A stretch of 64,000 nt of DNA from Charina bottae (GCA_023362775.1 JALMGJ010000018.1:20999105-21063104), one strand, 5' to 3'. Shown: positions 47,361 through 60,375, numbered from the stretch's first letter. Made by a program: numbers and translations. The notes: generated by a model from the sequence alone, not told the origin.

Positions 47361-47900
47361 CTCTCTACTCTAAAAGAGATGGTGGCTGAAGCCTCATTTC
47401 CGGTTGCTGTGCTGCTTTCCCCAACCAGGCGCCCTTTAGATATGTAGGACATCAGCTTCCAAGTTCCAAATCAGTAGGCTGTGAGTGATGGGAGTTGCAA
47501 TCAGCATCTCTGGAGGAAGGGATGGGAGCATGCAAAAAAACACAAACCAAGCAAAATAACCTACACCTGCTCTTATTTTCTTAAACAGATTTGGGGGGGG
47601 GGAAGCAGCAGAGAATAAAAAGAGATTCTGTAGGAAGCCAAATCCATTCAGAAGGTCTTTCTTTTCCCCACTGAATCATGTTGAGCCACTTATGAAAAAG
47701 CAAGGTTTTGTGGCCCCTCTGGGTTGTTGGGGACCCTCCCATCTTTCATCCAAGGAACTGATGGATAAGATCCTCAGCAGATGGAAGAACTCTGGCTCCT
47801 AACTTCCTGATCCGTGAGTGCTTATTAGAAGCAAGTGTGCTCAAAGGAGCTCTGATCTTTTAGAACACAATTCTGAATACTGCTGCATGTGCCCAGTCCT

Positions 47901-47938
47901 GGGATGGGATGGGATGGGATGGGATGGGATGGGATGGG
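47901..47938. repeat. (GGGAT)n microsatellite
   Basis: Seven GGGAT units. Confidence 0.95.
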
Positions 47939-48087
47939 TGACCACCAGAAACCCGAGGCCTGTGGTTTAGTTGGGAAGAACATCCAGGGATAAGGTGGCA
48001 GTGCCTCCCATTGAGTTTGCAGCCAAGAAGACCTGTATTGGAGGTGTTTGCTGGAAACAGCTCAGTTTGAAGGAGAAAAGGAAGGAT

Positions 48088-48400
48088 TGTATCTTCTATT
48101 TATTTTTTTGTTTTATATGGCTCCAAGCAAGTTGGGGTGACTTGCAATGGAAAGAAATACGAAAATGAGCATTTAAAAATAGAGTGAAAATACAATGCAA
48201 TATAATAAACATTCAGAACACAGGAAAGAACATTAGGGTAACTGAACAACAGAAAGAAGAGTAAGAACAGAATTAAACGGGTCCAACCCACGCATATCTC
48301 AACCAAGACCTTTCATTCTGCATGGGCTCATCCCACAATCCTGGGAGAAGACCACATTTTTAAGGCTTTACAGAAGGATAGAAAGGTCGAGATGGGGATA
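48088..48400 (-). mobile_element. LINE 3' end, minus strand
   Basis: TTCTATTTATTTTTTTGTTTT, TATGGCTCCAAGCAAGTTGG, AT-rich linker, then CCTGGGAGAAGACCACATTT and AAGGCTTTACAGAAGGATAG. Same plan as 30266 but diverged. Confidence 0.45.
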
Positions 48401-51400
48401 GGTGCACCTGTGTGTGGGAGATAAACCCACCCTGCCTGCCTGCCTGCCTGCCTTCCTAGGACAGCCTTGCCAAGGGATCTTTTTCTCTTCCCTCTTCCTC
48501 TGCTTGGGAAGAATTCCGCCAGATGATCCTGATGAAGGGCTCCTTGGAGAGAAAAGGCCCACCAGAATCTCGGTGCTGCTGGTAAGGAAGAAACCAGTTA
48601 CGTTTTCAGCAGGAGCTTTTCTGGGGGGAAATCCACTGGGTTTTTGTAACCTGGTGTACTCCGCAGGGCCAGCCAAGGTACCTTTCTTCGTGAATTAAAT
48701 GCGGTGAGACTGAGATGATGAATGGGTTGGCGGAGATGTCACTGTGGAAAACACACTTCTTATGGCCACTTATCTCAATGACATAAGAGGACTCAAAGGC
48801 GGGATAGGAAATAAATGGAAAGAGAAGCTTGTGTAAAAGAGTTGTCACTCAGGGAATTGGCAGTAGCTGTGGACAGGGGGAGGTTTCCTTTAAACATCTT
48901 TGAAGATTAATAATTTGAAAGAAGAATGTGGCTCTCCAACTTAAAAAGGGCCTGCTTTTGCAAGCCAGGAGCGCCTCTTTGGGTTATTTCTTGAAACAGG
49001 TTGGATTGTGAGCGCCAGTCAGATTTCACATTCAAGCCAATAAAAACAGAGAATCAGCAAAAGTGCCCCAATAAAGAAGCAGACGAGCCAGCTTGAGAAA
49101 TGTGAGTGAAGCCCTTCCTGAGAAAGAGCAGGGATGGGCCGGGTCTGCAACAACACCTCCATGATTTTCCTAGGCGGGGACTCTAGGCTGGTGGGGCAAG
49201 GGCAGGGAAGGCCCTGCTGAAGGCGGCTGTCCCCGGTCCTGGTGGGCTGACTTCTCTGTCTCGGAGCCAGTTTCGAGATGGTTCCCTTCTAACAGCAACT
49301 TGCATGGGAGGGCCAACGATTGCTTTGAAACCACAGGTTGGTCTTTGCATTCTCATGGAGTGGGAGAACCCAAAGATGATGGTTAATTTCAAAATCTTCA
49401 AATATACTTTTTTAACATTTTAAACAACCCACAGAAAATATTCTTTCAAGTCCATCTGGCCCCTTAGCTTTCCAAAATCAACTTTCTAGTCCCCCTTTTG
49501 CTGTTTTCCAAAAGTGTTTTTTTTCCCTTTTCAATCCTTAAATTTACATGAAACTTCTTTCATTAAGGATAGAAAGAAACTCTCCCGGCGTGGTAAAACT
49601 TGCCCTTCTGAAGGTTCTTAACATCCAAAAGATCAATAAGAAGCAATTTCCTCAGGTGGTTAAGAAAGGAAGTGGGCGAACCCAGTGTCCCTTTGAAGGC
49701 GCCGAACTGCGGCTGAGGCACAACGATTCCCCCCCCCCCAGTTCCCAGAGCTCTAAAACCTGTTGGAGATCGCTATTTTACTATCTCTTTGCAGGGAGCC
49801 TCTGTATGGAGCAAACTTGTGGGTGATCCTAGTCCTCTCCTTGATCCGGAGATGAGTTCCGAGGAGCCGATCCCTTCACCGGCTCCTCTTTCCGCTGCGG
49901 CTGTCTGTTCCGCTCTTGCGGAGCCATCCTCAGTCTGCCATTGCTTCCCTGGAAGTCCCCGAGAACCCAAAGATGATGGGATAGGGACATGCTTAGAGGA
50001 CAAGGCTGGGTTGGTGCCTGAGATGTCTAGCCAAAAAAAAAAAATTAAACCTTATTTGGCTGTTCTGCTTCCTAAATGTACATGGAACAGTCCCTTCGTC
50101 TCAGGCCTCACATTTGAGTGCCTTAAAAACAAAAGCCAACAACAGTGAAGGATGCTTTCTCAGCCGTCCCTCCCCACTCTCGCTGGTCTTTCCCAACTGC
50201 TGATACCTTACCCAGCATGCTGGACTACACCTCCCACCCCTCCCCACAGTGGTTGGGGATAATGGGGGTTGGAGTGAGACAAACCCAGGGATTTCTTACA
50301 GTGCAGTAGAAATGCAATCAAGCAATCAATCTCAGGGGAGAAAGAGTTTAAGTTCTGTTCTCACCAAGGTTGCCCATCTCAAACCCTACGGCAGTTGCTT
50401 GGGTCCCCTGTGCCTCTTTTCCGACCACCGTTTCCCAGTTCCTATGTTTGTGCATATCAAGGTATGTGTGATGCACTAGAAAACAAAGTGCTAGATTCCA
50501 CTTTTGATGCTATTTGTGCTTTTGGTGCTTCTGGGGTGGCTGCAACATGCAAAACCTGTTCCGGTTGGTTTGCACCTGCCCATGGAGATGTGATTGCTTG
50601 TTTGATTGTTTTTTATGGAGATTGCCCTGAAATGCAGAATTAGCTCTGGATTGGTTTCCAACAAGATTGATTTTTCGCTGCGCTTCCTCCTCACTCATTC
50701 TCACGCATGAGACTTGCCTGATGCATGGATGAACATGCCATTCGGTTTGTGCTTCTTGGAATTCTTCAAGAGCTAGAAAAGTTGGGCCGGAGCTTAGGGA
50801 CGTGTTCTCCGAACATCCTTCTCTTTACGCTGGAGTAGCTGTGTCACTGGGAGATACAGAAATAATATCCAGGCTGGGGAGCAGGCGGCTGGTTCCCTTT
50901 CTGTTGGGAGGGATAAACTTGGATTGCCCAGCCAGATCTAGAATGGAGCAGTCCCAAGTTGATTCTGGGATCTTGCCAAACCTGGGATCTTGAAGGCTTG
51001 TTTCCTAGAACGGTGGCTTAACTCCTCCACATGGACCCTTGAGCATCTGGCCGGGCCCTCCTGGGGGCGTGCTTTGTTTGTGTCCACCAACGATCCCAGC
51101 AAATTCTTGCAGGATGTTAAATGGTAACCATGTCTGTACATCTCTATAGTAGGTCACCCGTCTTTTTTCTTCCTCACTCCGAACGGGGTGCGTGTCTCCT
51201 TTCATAAATCACCCGCTTTTAGTGCATCCTGGGAGATAATGGGAAGAAAATGCTCATTCGACTCGAAGGGGAAAGAATGGCTCCCCTCATGTCAGGGCTT
51301 TACCCTATTCTTCTCAACAAAACGTCCATCCCCGTTTGCTGCTGTGCGAGTTTGCTCCGGCACTACTTGATGGCAAGAACAACAAAGAGGCAGCTGTTTT

Positions 51401-51615
51401 GAACAAAGCCAGGATGGGGACGAGCACAATCTCTAGCTCTATTCATCTCCATTGGTTCCCCGAGTCACGAGGTTTAAGATTAACCTTGCCCCTTCCAAGT
51501 GCTGTCCTGCTGAAGCCTTATTTCCAGCCAAAGGGCTGCTGGGATGATGTTCTTCTTGCAGAAATAGTTGATGGAAAAGCTTAACATCTTTGTTGCTGGA
51601 TGCCCCCTGAGCCAC
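48401..51615. other. Intergenic sequence, 48.4-51.6 kb
   Basis: About 3.2 kb without recognised repeats apart from a short (CCTG)n run at 48431-48452. The 119-codon frame at 49789-50148 has no known domain. Confidence 0.55.
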
Positions 51616-51676
51616 TAGGCCTTGGCAACTTTAAGTCACGTGGACTTCAACTCCCAGAATTCCCTGCCGGTCTTCC
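51616..51676 (+). mobile_element. hAT-like MITE, left-arm fragment
   Basis: GGCCTTGGCAACTTTAAG ... GTGGACTTCAACTCCCAG without the terminal CAGTGTTTCTC or the right arm. Confidence 0.65.
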
Positions 51677-51710
51677 TAGGACAGCCTTGTCTTTCTAGGA
51701 CACCCTACGG

Positions 51711-52019
51711 CAGCCTTTCTCAACCTTTTGACCCTGGAGGAACCCTTGAAATATTTTTCAGGCCTCGGGGAACCCCTGCAAATTCAGGCTCAAATATAGG
51801 TCAGAAGTTACAAAATTATTATATTCCTTTCATGGATAGGCCTGTATACATGCATTAACAGTGTTATTAAACTAAAATTAAAGAATGAAAGTTACCTCTG
51901 TAATGTGAAGTTGCCCGAATTTGAAATAATTTTTTTAAAAAATCGCGATCTCCCAGGGAAGCCGTGGTGACCTCTCGCAGAACCCGAGGGTGCCACGGAA
52001 CCCTGGTGGAGAAACCCTG
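51711..52019 (+). mobile_element. Second hAT-like family, copy 2 (309 bp)
   Basis: CAGCCTTTCTCAACCTTTTG ... GGTGGAGAAACCCTG, colinear with 19960-20261. Flanks CCCTACGG and TCCTACGG match at 7 of 8. Confidence 0.9.
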
Positions 52020-52116
52020 TCCTACGGGGTGTCTGTACCATGTTTTCAGACCATGCCTTAATTACACCCACACCCACAAACACACCCACAAATAAAAATG
52101 GAGTGTTCCACTATAT

Positions 52117-52493
52117 CAGAGCTTTCCAAACTTTCCATGTTGGTGACACACTTTTTAGACATGCATCATTTCGCGACACACTCTTACATCAGGGCACAAG
52201 GCAGGCACTAGGACCTGCGTGGAATCACAGCAGGTTTGGAGGCAGCAAGGCGCAAGGCAAGCACTAGGATCTGCGCGGAATCCTGGCAGGGCAGGTTTGG
52301 AGGCAGCCAGGCACAAGGCAGGCACTAGGACCTGTGTGGAATCACAGCAGGTTTGGAGGCAGCAAGGCACAAGGCAGGCACTGGGACCTGGGTGGTATCC
52401 TGGCAGGGCTTGGAGGCAGCAGCAGCCACGACACACCCAGACACTGCAAGCCGACACACTAACGTGTCCGGACACACAGTTTGGAAAGCTCTG
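52117..52493 (+). mobile_element. Third hAT-like family, copy 2, carrying a minisatellite
   Basis: Ends CAGAGCTTTCCAAAC and CAGTTTGGAAAGCTCTG; flanks CACTATAT and CGCTATAT (7 of 8). From about 52192 to 52428 the interior consists of four units (about 56, 61, 56 and 57 bp) with the order A-B-A-B: A has GGAATCACAGCAGGTTTGG, B has ATCCTGGCAGGGC. The related copy at 27681 lacks this array. Confidence 0.85.
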
Positions 52494-52776
52494 CGCTATA
52501 TCATTCCACTTTGGAAACAAGGCCAAATAACTCAGCTTCCTTGGAGGAAACTCCAAAAAGAAGCTCTCCTTTTTGAACTGAAATCGGTCAGATGTCAACA
52601 GGATTACCGTTGATCTACACTCTACTTATCCTCTTCTCAATAACCATTGGGGCTTTTCCCCTTCCCTGGTCACAAATCTGCAGAATTACGCCGAGAAGAG
52701 ACATCCGGGAAGTGCCTGTTCTTGCTCCTCCAGATTTCCAGCTCACATGGAAATGAAAAGTGCTGAATGTCTAGTG

Positions 52777-52911
52777 CGGTGTTTCTCAACCGTGGCAACT
52801 TTAAGACCTGTGGACTTCAACTCCCAGAATTCCCCAGCCAGCATGGCTGGCTGGGGAATTCTGGGAGTTGAAGTCCACAGGTCTTAAAGTTGCCACGGTT
52901 GAGAAACATTG
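52777..52911 (+). mobile_element. Near-perfect 135-bp hAT-like palindrome
   Basis: The two arms pair almost completely, from CGGTGTTTCTCAACCGTGGC to its complement ending GAGAAACATTG, around a central ATGGCTGGCTGGG. The flanks are only weakly similar (5 of 8). Confidence 0.85.
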
Positions 52912-53427
52912 TTCTATAGCTTTGCAGAGTGGGAGTCTGACATTGCTGTAGAATTAGAAAGGGGAGTCCTTGTCTTCAACCAAACCCATCCTGCCTGCTC
53001 TGCCGGAAACAAGGTGGAGCAGAATTTGTGTTGTGTGCCTCCAAATTCCTGGTTAAGGGCTTCTTTGGCTACCTGTCTGGAAAATGAAGCTACGTGAAGG
53101 CTTGGGAACTTACCTTATGCGCTGTTCTAAAAATGAGTTATTGCTCATGCATTTTGCTTCTGGGATATGGGGCCTGTTTGGCTGTAGAAAGCGATGCTCT
53201 CTTCCTCTGGCAAACAAGATGGGAAAGTTACTTCCTCTCTCCCTGGTATTTTAGATTCAGTGTTCCCACTCCAGGCGGGGGGGGGGAGGTGGAAATGAAG
53301 CTCTCCAGCCCCCCCCTGCTCCCGCCCCCAGTTTCCAGCCTCTGGTTCTCTTCCCATGTGAATCATCAACCTTGAGAAAGCTCTTTACCAAGTTTTGAGA
53401 AGGAAAAGAGCAGAGAAGCTTGGCAAA

Positions 53428-53897
53428 GATGTTGTTGTTCAGTCGTTTACTCGTGTCCGACTCTTCGTGACCCCATGGACCATAGCACGCCAGGCCTTCC
53501 TGTCCTCCACTGCCTCCCGGAGTTTGCTCAAATTCATGTTCGTTACATCGGTGATGCTATCTAACCGTCTCATCCTCTGCCGTCCCCTTCTCCTTTTGCC
53601 TTCAGTCTTTCCCAGCATCAGGGTCTTTTCCAGGGAGTCCTCTCTTCGCATTAGGTGGCCAAAGTATTTGAGCTTCAGCTTCAGCATCTGTCCTTCCAAT
53701 GAGCAGTCAGGGTTGATTTCCTTTAGGATTGACTGGTTTGACCTCCTTGCAGTCCAAGGGACTCTCAAGAGTCTTCTCCAGCACCACAGTTCGAAAGCAT
53801 CAATTCTTCGGCGCTCAGCCTTCCTTATGGTCCAACTCTCACAGCCATACATTACTACTGGGAAAACCGTAGCTTTAACTATACCGACAAAGGTCCA
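53428..53897 (-). pseudogene. Bov-B (RTE-type) LINE, C-terminal ORF2 fragment, copy 2
   Basis: The minus strand reads GIVKATVFPVVMYGCESW, RRLLRVPWTARRSNQSIL, YFGHLMRREDSLEKTLMLGK and ends VHGVTKSRTRVND, the characteristic Bov-B C-terminal end. It is intact over about 150 codons and cut off at its 5' side near 53897. Adjacent + strand sequence at 53431-53470 (CAGTCG... GTGTCCGACTCTTCGTGACC) is the reverse of the Bov-B 3' tail, also found on the SINEs here. No complete LINE is present. Confidence 0.9.
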
Positions 53898-54539
53898 TAT
53901 AATTAAATACTGCTCCTAAAATGTGGGGAAAGAAGGTCTTCCACGAGCGAGCAAGGAGTGGGTTGGGGAAGTGGTGGGTTCAGCCGGGGCACATTTCAGA
54001 AGGGGCCCAGATCGCAGAGTTTCTTGTATTACCAAGGTCCAGGAACGGTCCTCCGGTTGATGCTCCACCCGGCTGCATTGCCTGCTATGTTTGGGGTAAA
54101 CCAATGTGGGGGCTGAGGACCCGCTAGGCCTTTGAGCATCGTGCCCGGGCTGCCCTCTGAACGTATGCAGGGCCAGGACGACACGTCCCTGGATTGAAAG
54201 GCCTTGACGCTGAGCAAAATCAATACAGTTGATTAACTGCAGCTAGACTCATTACTGGCCCGTGGATTGAGAATAATGTTTCCCTTCTGTCACATTAGAT
54301 TTTGGAATTTGGCAGGGGAAAAAAAATGGGGAGCATGCAGTTCTTTCACAAGTGACCTACGGAAGGTGGGGGGGGAAAGAGCCCAAAGCGGTGCCTTTGT
54401 TGGCTATTTTTGCGGATAGGGGCTCTTCTGTGACCATGGGGGGAATGTTGTAGACATGGCCACCAGATCTATCTGGAAATGTGATGCTTTTCTTCGGCCC
54501 CACTAGGAAAAGTGATGCTGCCCAGTCTTCAGATATTCA

Positions 54540-54806
54540 AGGACAGTCTTGCCCAGATGTCGAGAGTCAGGAAGATGACCTTGATGGAGATGTGCAGGAA
54601 CTGCTACCTAAAGTCCAGAATGTCCAGATAATGTTCAGAAGTGGCTCAGATAGACACCTCCCTAATTCACATAAGTATAAGAAGGGGAGGAGATACAGCA
54701 TAATCAGACTTGCAAGATTCTGTTGTTAGAGCCACTCCCAATTAAAGTAGTTTTAGCCTCCTGTGGAGTTGATTTCATGGTCTGGTCTACCTTAGTGGGG
54801 CTGACA
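54540..54806 (+). mobile_element. LTR-like repeat, copy D (5' limit uncertain)
   Basis: GAAGATGACCTTGATGGAGA, CAGACTTGCAAGATTCTG, AATTAAAGTAGTTTTAGC and the end GGGGCTGACA match the family on the plus strand. Confidence 0.5.
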
Positions 54807-55835
54807 TCACACCAGGGAGGCCTGCAGGGTGCGGTCAACGAACTCAGGATGGTGGCCACGACAGTGTGGTTGAGTTTCCCTGATCCAGAGAATCGTAAAT
54901 AACATCAGCCTAAACCGAAGCCCGTGGCTTTCTCCACCCCTGGCATCATGACTCTGGAGGCACTTTTTTCTAATCCTTGCAAACTGGTTCCTTACATGGA
55001 GGATATGGTGGCTGGATGTTCCATCAACAGTGCCCCAAAGAGATGCCGGGCATGATGAACGACTCAATCCTGGATGGAAGGTTGATCTTCTGCAGAGCAA
55101 AGGTGTCACAGGAGACCTCCGGGGTGCGCCTCCATTTCCAGGCCTTCCCTTGGTACCATGTGGTTGAAATAAACCCCCGTTTTGGAAAAAGGAACAACAT
55201 TATGTATTTTTTTAGCAGATTGCGCTCAACTGTTTGGGTGTCCCTGTGTGCTTTGAAATCCAGGCATTTCTTGAGAGCGTGCCAGATGGTACGAACGAAG
55301 GCGCGGCCAACTTCTCTGTTTGCAGACGAGTTAAATTAATTAACAGTAATCTCTTTCAAATGGATGCCAGAGTTCTATCAGCCACGTTTGCAGCAGAGTT
55401 TTCAAGACCTAATAATGTTTGGGGAGTAATTAATTCCACACCCGCTCCACGCCAGGAAGGTGGGAGCGATGCTCTCCTCGTCCTGCCTCCCAAGGTGCCA
55501 GCAGAGTTGTGCGGCTTTCAGATGCCCGGCCGAGGGAGAAGGCCTTGAGAACACGCAGTCCAGCGCCAGCCTTGGCTCCGTGAAATCCATCGGTATTTGG
55601 CAGAAACACAGCCATGGGTAGCCAGGTTTGCTGCCAAACAATCCGGTGAAGTACTGCTAATTAAAACCCCAAGGACGCTGCCAACCCTTCCTGAGTCGCC
55701 ATTCTGCAGTGCTGGAATGCGGTTTGGTTGAGCGGGTTGTCTGAATGCAGTCAGTGGTGATTAACTCAACAAACCCTGGTTAACCAAACCCTCACCGGTT
55801 GCCTTCTCATGAGATGGTTGTTTGATGGTCTAGCC

Positions 55836-55946
55836 CAGTGTTTCTCAACCTTGGCAACTTGAAGATGTGTGGACTTCAAGGCTGGCTGGGGAATTCTGGG
55901 AGTTGAAGTCCACACATCTTCAAGTTGCCAAGGTTGAGAAACACTG
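55836..55946 (+). mobile_element. hAT-like palindromic MITE
   Basis: CAGTGTTTCTCAACC ... GGTTGAGAAACACTG, arms well matched, flanks GTCTAGCC and GGCTAGCC (7 of 8). Confidence 0.9.
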
Positions 55947-56995
55947 GGCTAGCCTACAGCTCTGGGGTATCCCATCCAGGTACTGTCCTGGGTCAGCCCT
56001 GCTTAGCTTCTGAGCCCAGTCCCGATTCAGCCAAGTTCTGGAGGAATGTGTATGCCCTAGAAAGCCAACTATTTCAGCATGTAGCAGCTTGCTGTGCTCC
56101 AACCAGAGCACTGGGTGAGAATCTATGTTTTTGTGGCTGAATTACAGCTCCCTCCCCGCTAGTCATGCTGATCGGAAGTACGGGGAGTGGTACTTCAGCC
56201 CATCTACAGAGCCTTATCCGTCTCTGCTCCCGGAAGACCAATCCTCAGTTCGATGGCATTTTCATTATGTTCATTGCCGCCTGCAGGTTTTCCAGCCTGC
56301 ATTTGACAGATCACCTTATGGTGTCCTTTTCTGTTCACGTGTTGGGAGCTGAGGGAGCTGGCTGTTTACATGGACTTTTCCCTCCCTCTCCTGGTCCAAA
56401 GAGCAAATATTGCTGTTGGAGACAAAGCAGTCTCAAACATGACTAGTTGCTTTGAAAATGCAAACAGATGCTCCTTGGAGACATCAGGCTTGTTAAGTGT
56501 TGCTCCAGGCATCCCACCCGACCTCTTTCAAACTCAGGATCAGAGGAATCCAGCAGACTTTTCCTCCTCCTGCCTCTTGGCCCCTGCTTGGGTTTCAACA
56601 ATAATATGGTTCTTTAGGTGTTCCCAAGATACCAGGAGATGTTGGAAGCCCTGCAGCGGGCTTCTTTCCACCACTTCTAAAGGACTATTTTAGCTTTTGC
56701 TTAAAAAAGAAAAACAACAACAACCAAGGAGCAAAAATATCTAGAGTTTCATAATTCATGAAATCTCTATCTATTTCGGTATTCAGATGTTAAAAATGGA
56801 TGCAAATGTTCTCGTGATGTGTGGAATCCCTGAGGGGTGTGTGAGCGAAAATGAGCCTGCCAAATGCTGTTTGAGGAAAACGCCGGATTTTGGTCCTCTA
56901 TGGCCAGTCCCCTCAATCCGCAAGGTTTGTGCCATGTGAGTTTTGTAGTGTCAAAGGGGTGTAAATGAATTGTGCTTTATTGAATAAACCACAGC

Positions 56996-57113
56996 TGGCT
57001 GGATTTGCACATTCTGCTGAACTGTAATCCGCGATCTACAAACCACAATGTTGGGTTCTGAGCTGAAGTCAGACAGTGTATCATGTGACTTATCCGTGCT
57101 GTGTGAACCGGCT
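56996..57113 (+). mobile_element. Candidate MITE of the GGTTCACACAG type
   Basis: GCTGGATTTGCACATTCTG at the left and GCTGTGTGAACCGGC at the right are imperfect inverted repeats. Similar plan to 12319 and 25736. Confidence 0.35.
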
Positions 57114-57655
57114 GCTGTAATTATATTTAAATGTGCATCTGGTTTAAATGGAGCATCTGAGTTTGGAGGCCTTCCCACTCCATCTTCCCCTCACAGAGGG
57201 GGCAAATACAGGGTGGCAGCTCATAGGGAAGTCCCTGACCCCCCCCCCCCTTCTCCTCCAGGACAAACAGGAAAGATGCAACCTCCTGTTTCTGTTCCTA
57301 CCAGGAAAAAGGGTTTCAGTGGAAGCCACTCCTATTTTACGACCGTTTTAACAGCTTGTTTCTCGGATGTGATGAAATGACTGCTGAACGGAGTTCTCAG
57401 TTATGCATACGCTGCTAATAGGGCATTTTTTTCTCCAAGTAGGCCAGGTGGAAGGGGCTGAGGTTGCAAGCTGCAGTGAGGAAGAATTTGACATTCCAGA
57501 GTTGGGGCCTCCTTGTTTAAATGACGGTTAAGTTTGGGGGCCGGAGATCTGGAGTGTTCTGGGATGGCGCCCATCAAGGGGGAAGATGCTGCAGGAGGAA
57601 ATTGTGGCAGAGCAAGGTTAGGAGAAATGAGTGCCTCTACAAAATTCTACTCTAG

Positions 57656-57905
57656 AGTAGAGAGGATGATCTTGATGGAGAGAGGGAAGATCCATTATCA
57701 AGGCAACAGGTAGATAAACATTGCTTAAGTCCAAGATGAGGGAAGGTTATGAAGACAGTCCCCCAACACACATGAAGATAAAAGAGGGAGGAAGGGAAGC
57801 ACATTCAGACTTGCAAGATTCGGTCACTACAACTGTTCTAATAAAAGTAGCTCTAGGTCTACACGGTGTCTGTTTCTTGGCCTGATATACCTCATCAGGC
57901 TGACA
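57656..57905 (+). mobile_element. LTR-like repeat, copy E
   Basis: GATGATCTTGATGGAGAGAG, CAGACTTGCAAGATTC, TAATAAAAGTAGCTCTAGG and the end CATCAGGCTGACA, on the plus strand. Confidence 0.5.
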
Positions 57906-59250
57906 TCTACAAAGTCTTTTTTATGAATGCTTGCAAAAGGTGAACGAAGCCTGAGGTCATCAGGTCCAACCCAGCAAGCTTCCCTGGATGTGAAGGCTAC
58001 ATTTTGCCTCATATGGTGCGTCCTGGGGAGAAAAGGGTCACTCTTCTCATAACCTGGACCGCTTCCTTGTCTCTTGCAATCAGGTTCCATTTTTGACAGC
58101 TGCTCTAAAGGGGCCTGAGCCCCTCTTAATATTCCTAGCCGCTCCCCCATAATCCTTCAGATGTGTTGAATCTCAATCCAGTGTCCTCCAGATGTGTTGA
58201 CTTCAGGGCCCCAAATCCCACTAACCCGGTTGGCCCAGGGGATTGTGGGGCCCGAAGCTGAAGACATCTGGAGGCCGCCCACTTGGGGAAAGATATGCTG
58301 AGCCATGCTAAAGCCTGCATTTCTGCTTGGTGAAACAAATGATTGGCAAGCACGCAGATGAAAATCTTTATTTCCCATCTCCTCCTCGGCCCTGGTGGGA
58401 GAACGGTCATTCCCGGAGCCGGGAGGGGAATCGAAGCCATGCATCCCTCTGTCCTGGCTGGACCCAAGGTGATGGCTCAGCATTTCTGCAGCCAATTTCA
58501 TGCTGCCGTTAAGAGCGGAGACTGACGAGATCTCTCATCTATTCCGGATTTGACAGGCGTCCAGGCTGCTTGGCGTTCATCCAAATGCCGGCCCATCATT
58601 GCTACTCTCTCCGTGAGAGGACCCAATCTGGGTTCAAAATGTAAATAGTTGCCAGGGCCATTGTTCCCTCTCTGCAGGCAGATGTGCGGGAGGAGCTGTT
58701 TTTTTTTTTTTTTGCAAAGTCTCCTGAAAATGAATGGGAGCTGAGCAAGAAGAAAATGCAAATGGTTTTTCTTCCCTAGCATGCTGGGCTCCACCAAGGA
58801 CAGCAGGATCCAAGCGCGGCTTGAAAACAGTCGTTCCTATTGGTGCCTCCCGGCCCCTGGGACTTGTGGGGTGTGGCTTTTGAAACAGGAAGTTTCCCAT
58901 CCATGGCAGGATCTTCCTGCCCCTCCTCTGTGAGGGGATGCAGAAAGCCCTCCTTCCCAACCAAGCCTTGCCAAGACACTGATACCAGCGTTGTATCAGG
59001 TGGCAGGGAGTTCCACCCGCCCACATAGCATGAAGAAGCATTCTCTTCTCTTTGTCCCAAAATGAATTGCCCAGATGTGTAACCTGAAGGCCCTGAATGC
59101 TGGTTTTGGAGAGATGGAGAAAGGCAACAAGAACCAGCCTTTCAGCCTCACTTTCCTTCTTGCCCCCTTTTACTGAGATGACTTGACCCAAGCTGGCAAC
59201 TCCTTTGGGTGTCTAAATCAAACAACTTAAAAAAAAAAAACCCTACGGTG

Positions 59251-59670
59251 ATTTATTTATTTATTTATTTTATTTATTTAATTAAATTTATATAACCGCC
59301 CATCTCCCCCAACGGGGAACTCTGGGCGGTTTACAATAAAATAGATTAAAACAGGATAAAACATCAATGTACAATATATAAATTAATAATTAATTTATAT
59401 AAATTATAAATTATATAATTTATATAAATTAATAAATAATTATAAATCCAGATGGAGATGGAATTAAACGAAGGACAATAAATTAAGGAGTTAACCACCC
59501 CCATGAGGAACTATCCTTTCCTCCTTCCCATGCCAGGCGGCAGAACCAGGTCTTCAGCTCTTTCCTTTCCTTTATCCACTTGTCTGTAGAATCCAGGGGC
59601 AGAGCAGACCAGGGTGCAAATTTAGGAGCTCTGTAGGAAAGAAAGTGACCCAGAGAGAGGCATCATTTTG
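59251..59670 (-). mobile_element. LINE 3' end, minus strand, well preserved
   Basis: Minus strand: AAGACCTGGTTCTGCCGCCT, a long AT-rich linker, TTGTAAACCGCCCAGAGTTC, GATGGGCGGTTATATAAA, then an A/T-rich AAAT tail. It matches 28249-28564 block by block, which shows the two are one family. Confidence 0.7.
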
Positions 59671-59886
59671 TCTCAAGACCTGGAGGCCACAGGTTTGAGG
59701 AGCAGGATGGCAGCAGCTAGAAGATGCCAGTGGCGCATCTTTTATGCCAGCAGGACTCCGCTTGTCCTTGATAGATAATGGAGATGCCTGTCCTTTCTCT
59801 GCAACCCCGTGGCCGCCTCAGTATGCCAGGCCTATAAAGCAGATATTCTTAGATTGAATTAAGCCAGCTTTCGGAGGCTTGCATTC

Positions 59887-59887
<1 letters not shown>

Positions 59888-59917
<30 letters not shown>
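59888..59917. repeat. (TC)n microsatellite
   Basis: CT dinucleotides with one TTT interruption. Confidence 0.9.
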
Positions 59918-59918
<1 letters not shown>

Positions 59919-60375
59919 GCAATCTGCCTGCCTTAGCCAGCCAACTGCGGACTGCTGCATCGCAAGGGATTATTAGTCATCTCTCTGTTATTGCATCGGT
60001 GAGGAGCCCCGCGGGGTCACTGAATTCTGATGTCTCACTTGCTTCAAGCTCCCAGTTCCTCAGACGGGAAAAGCGCTGCTTCGACAAAGCCAGGTTAGGA
60101 GGTCCGCTGTCCCGTGGGCAAAGCAGCGGTTGACCTGCGCCGTTCAGCCAGGAAGGAAAAGCCTTAATCCAGTAGCTCTGTATTTCCTGGGGGGCGTCAG
60201 AATGGATGAATCCTCAATTATTGGCAGAGTCTCCATGATGATACCTTTGAGGACGTACCTGGGCACTCAGGCCACCGTGCAATCCTGCTGTAACCCTGGG
60301 TTTCTGTTTTTCCTTCGCCCACTCGCATTTTAACTGGAGACATTCTTTTTATACTGTTCTAATTTACCTTTGTGA

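Noticed and set aside
52155..52598. 147-codon ORF with Cys-rich repeats
   Set aside because: It is the translation of the minisatellite in the hAT-like element.
54481..54729. 82-codon ORF with acidic stretch
   Set aside because: It largely coincides with an LTR-like repeat copy and has no family resemblance.
58634..59191. 185-codon minus-strand ORF
   Set aside because: Includes a translated poly(T/A) run (poly-Lys) and has no domain.
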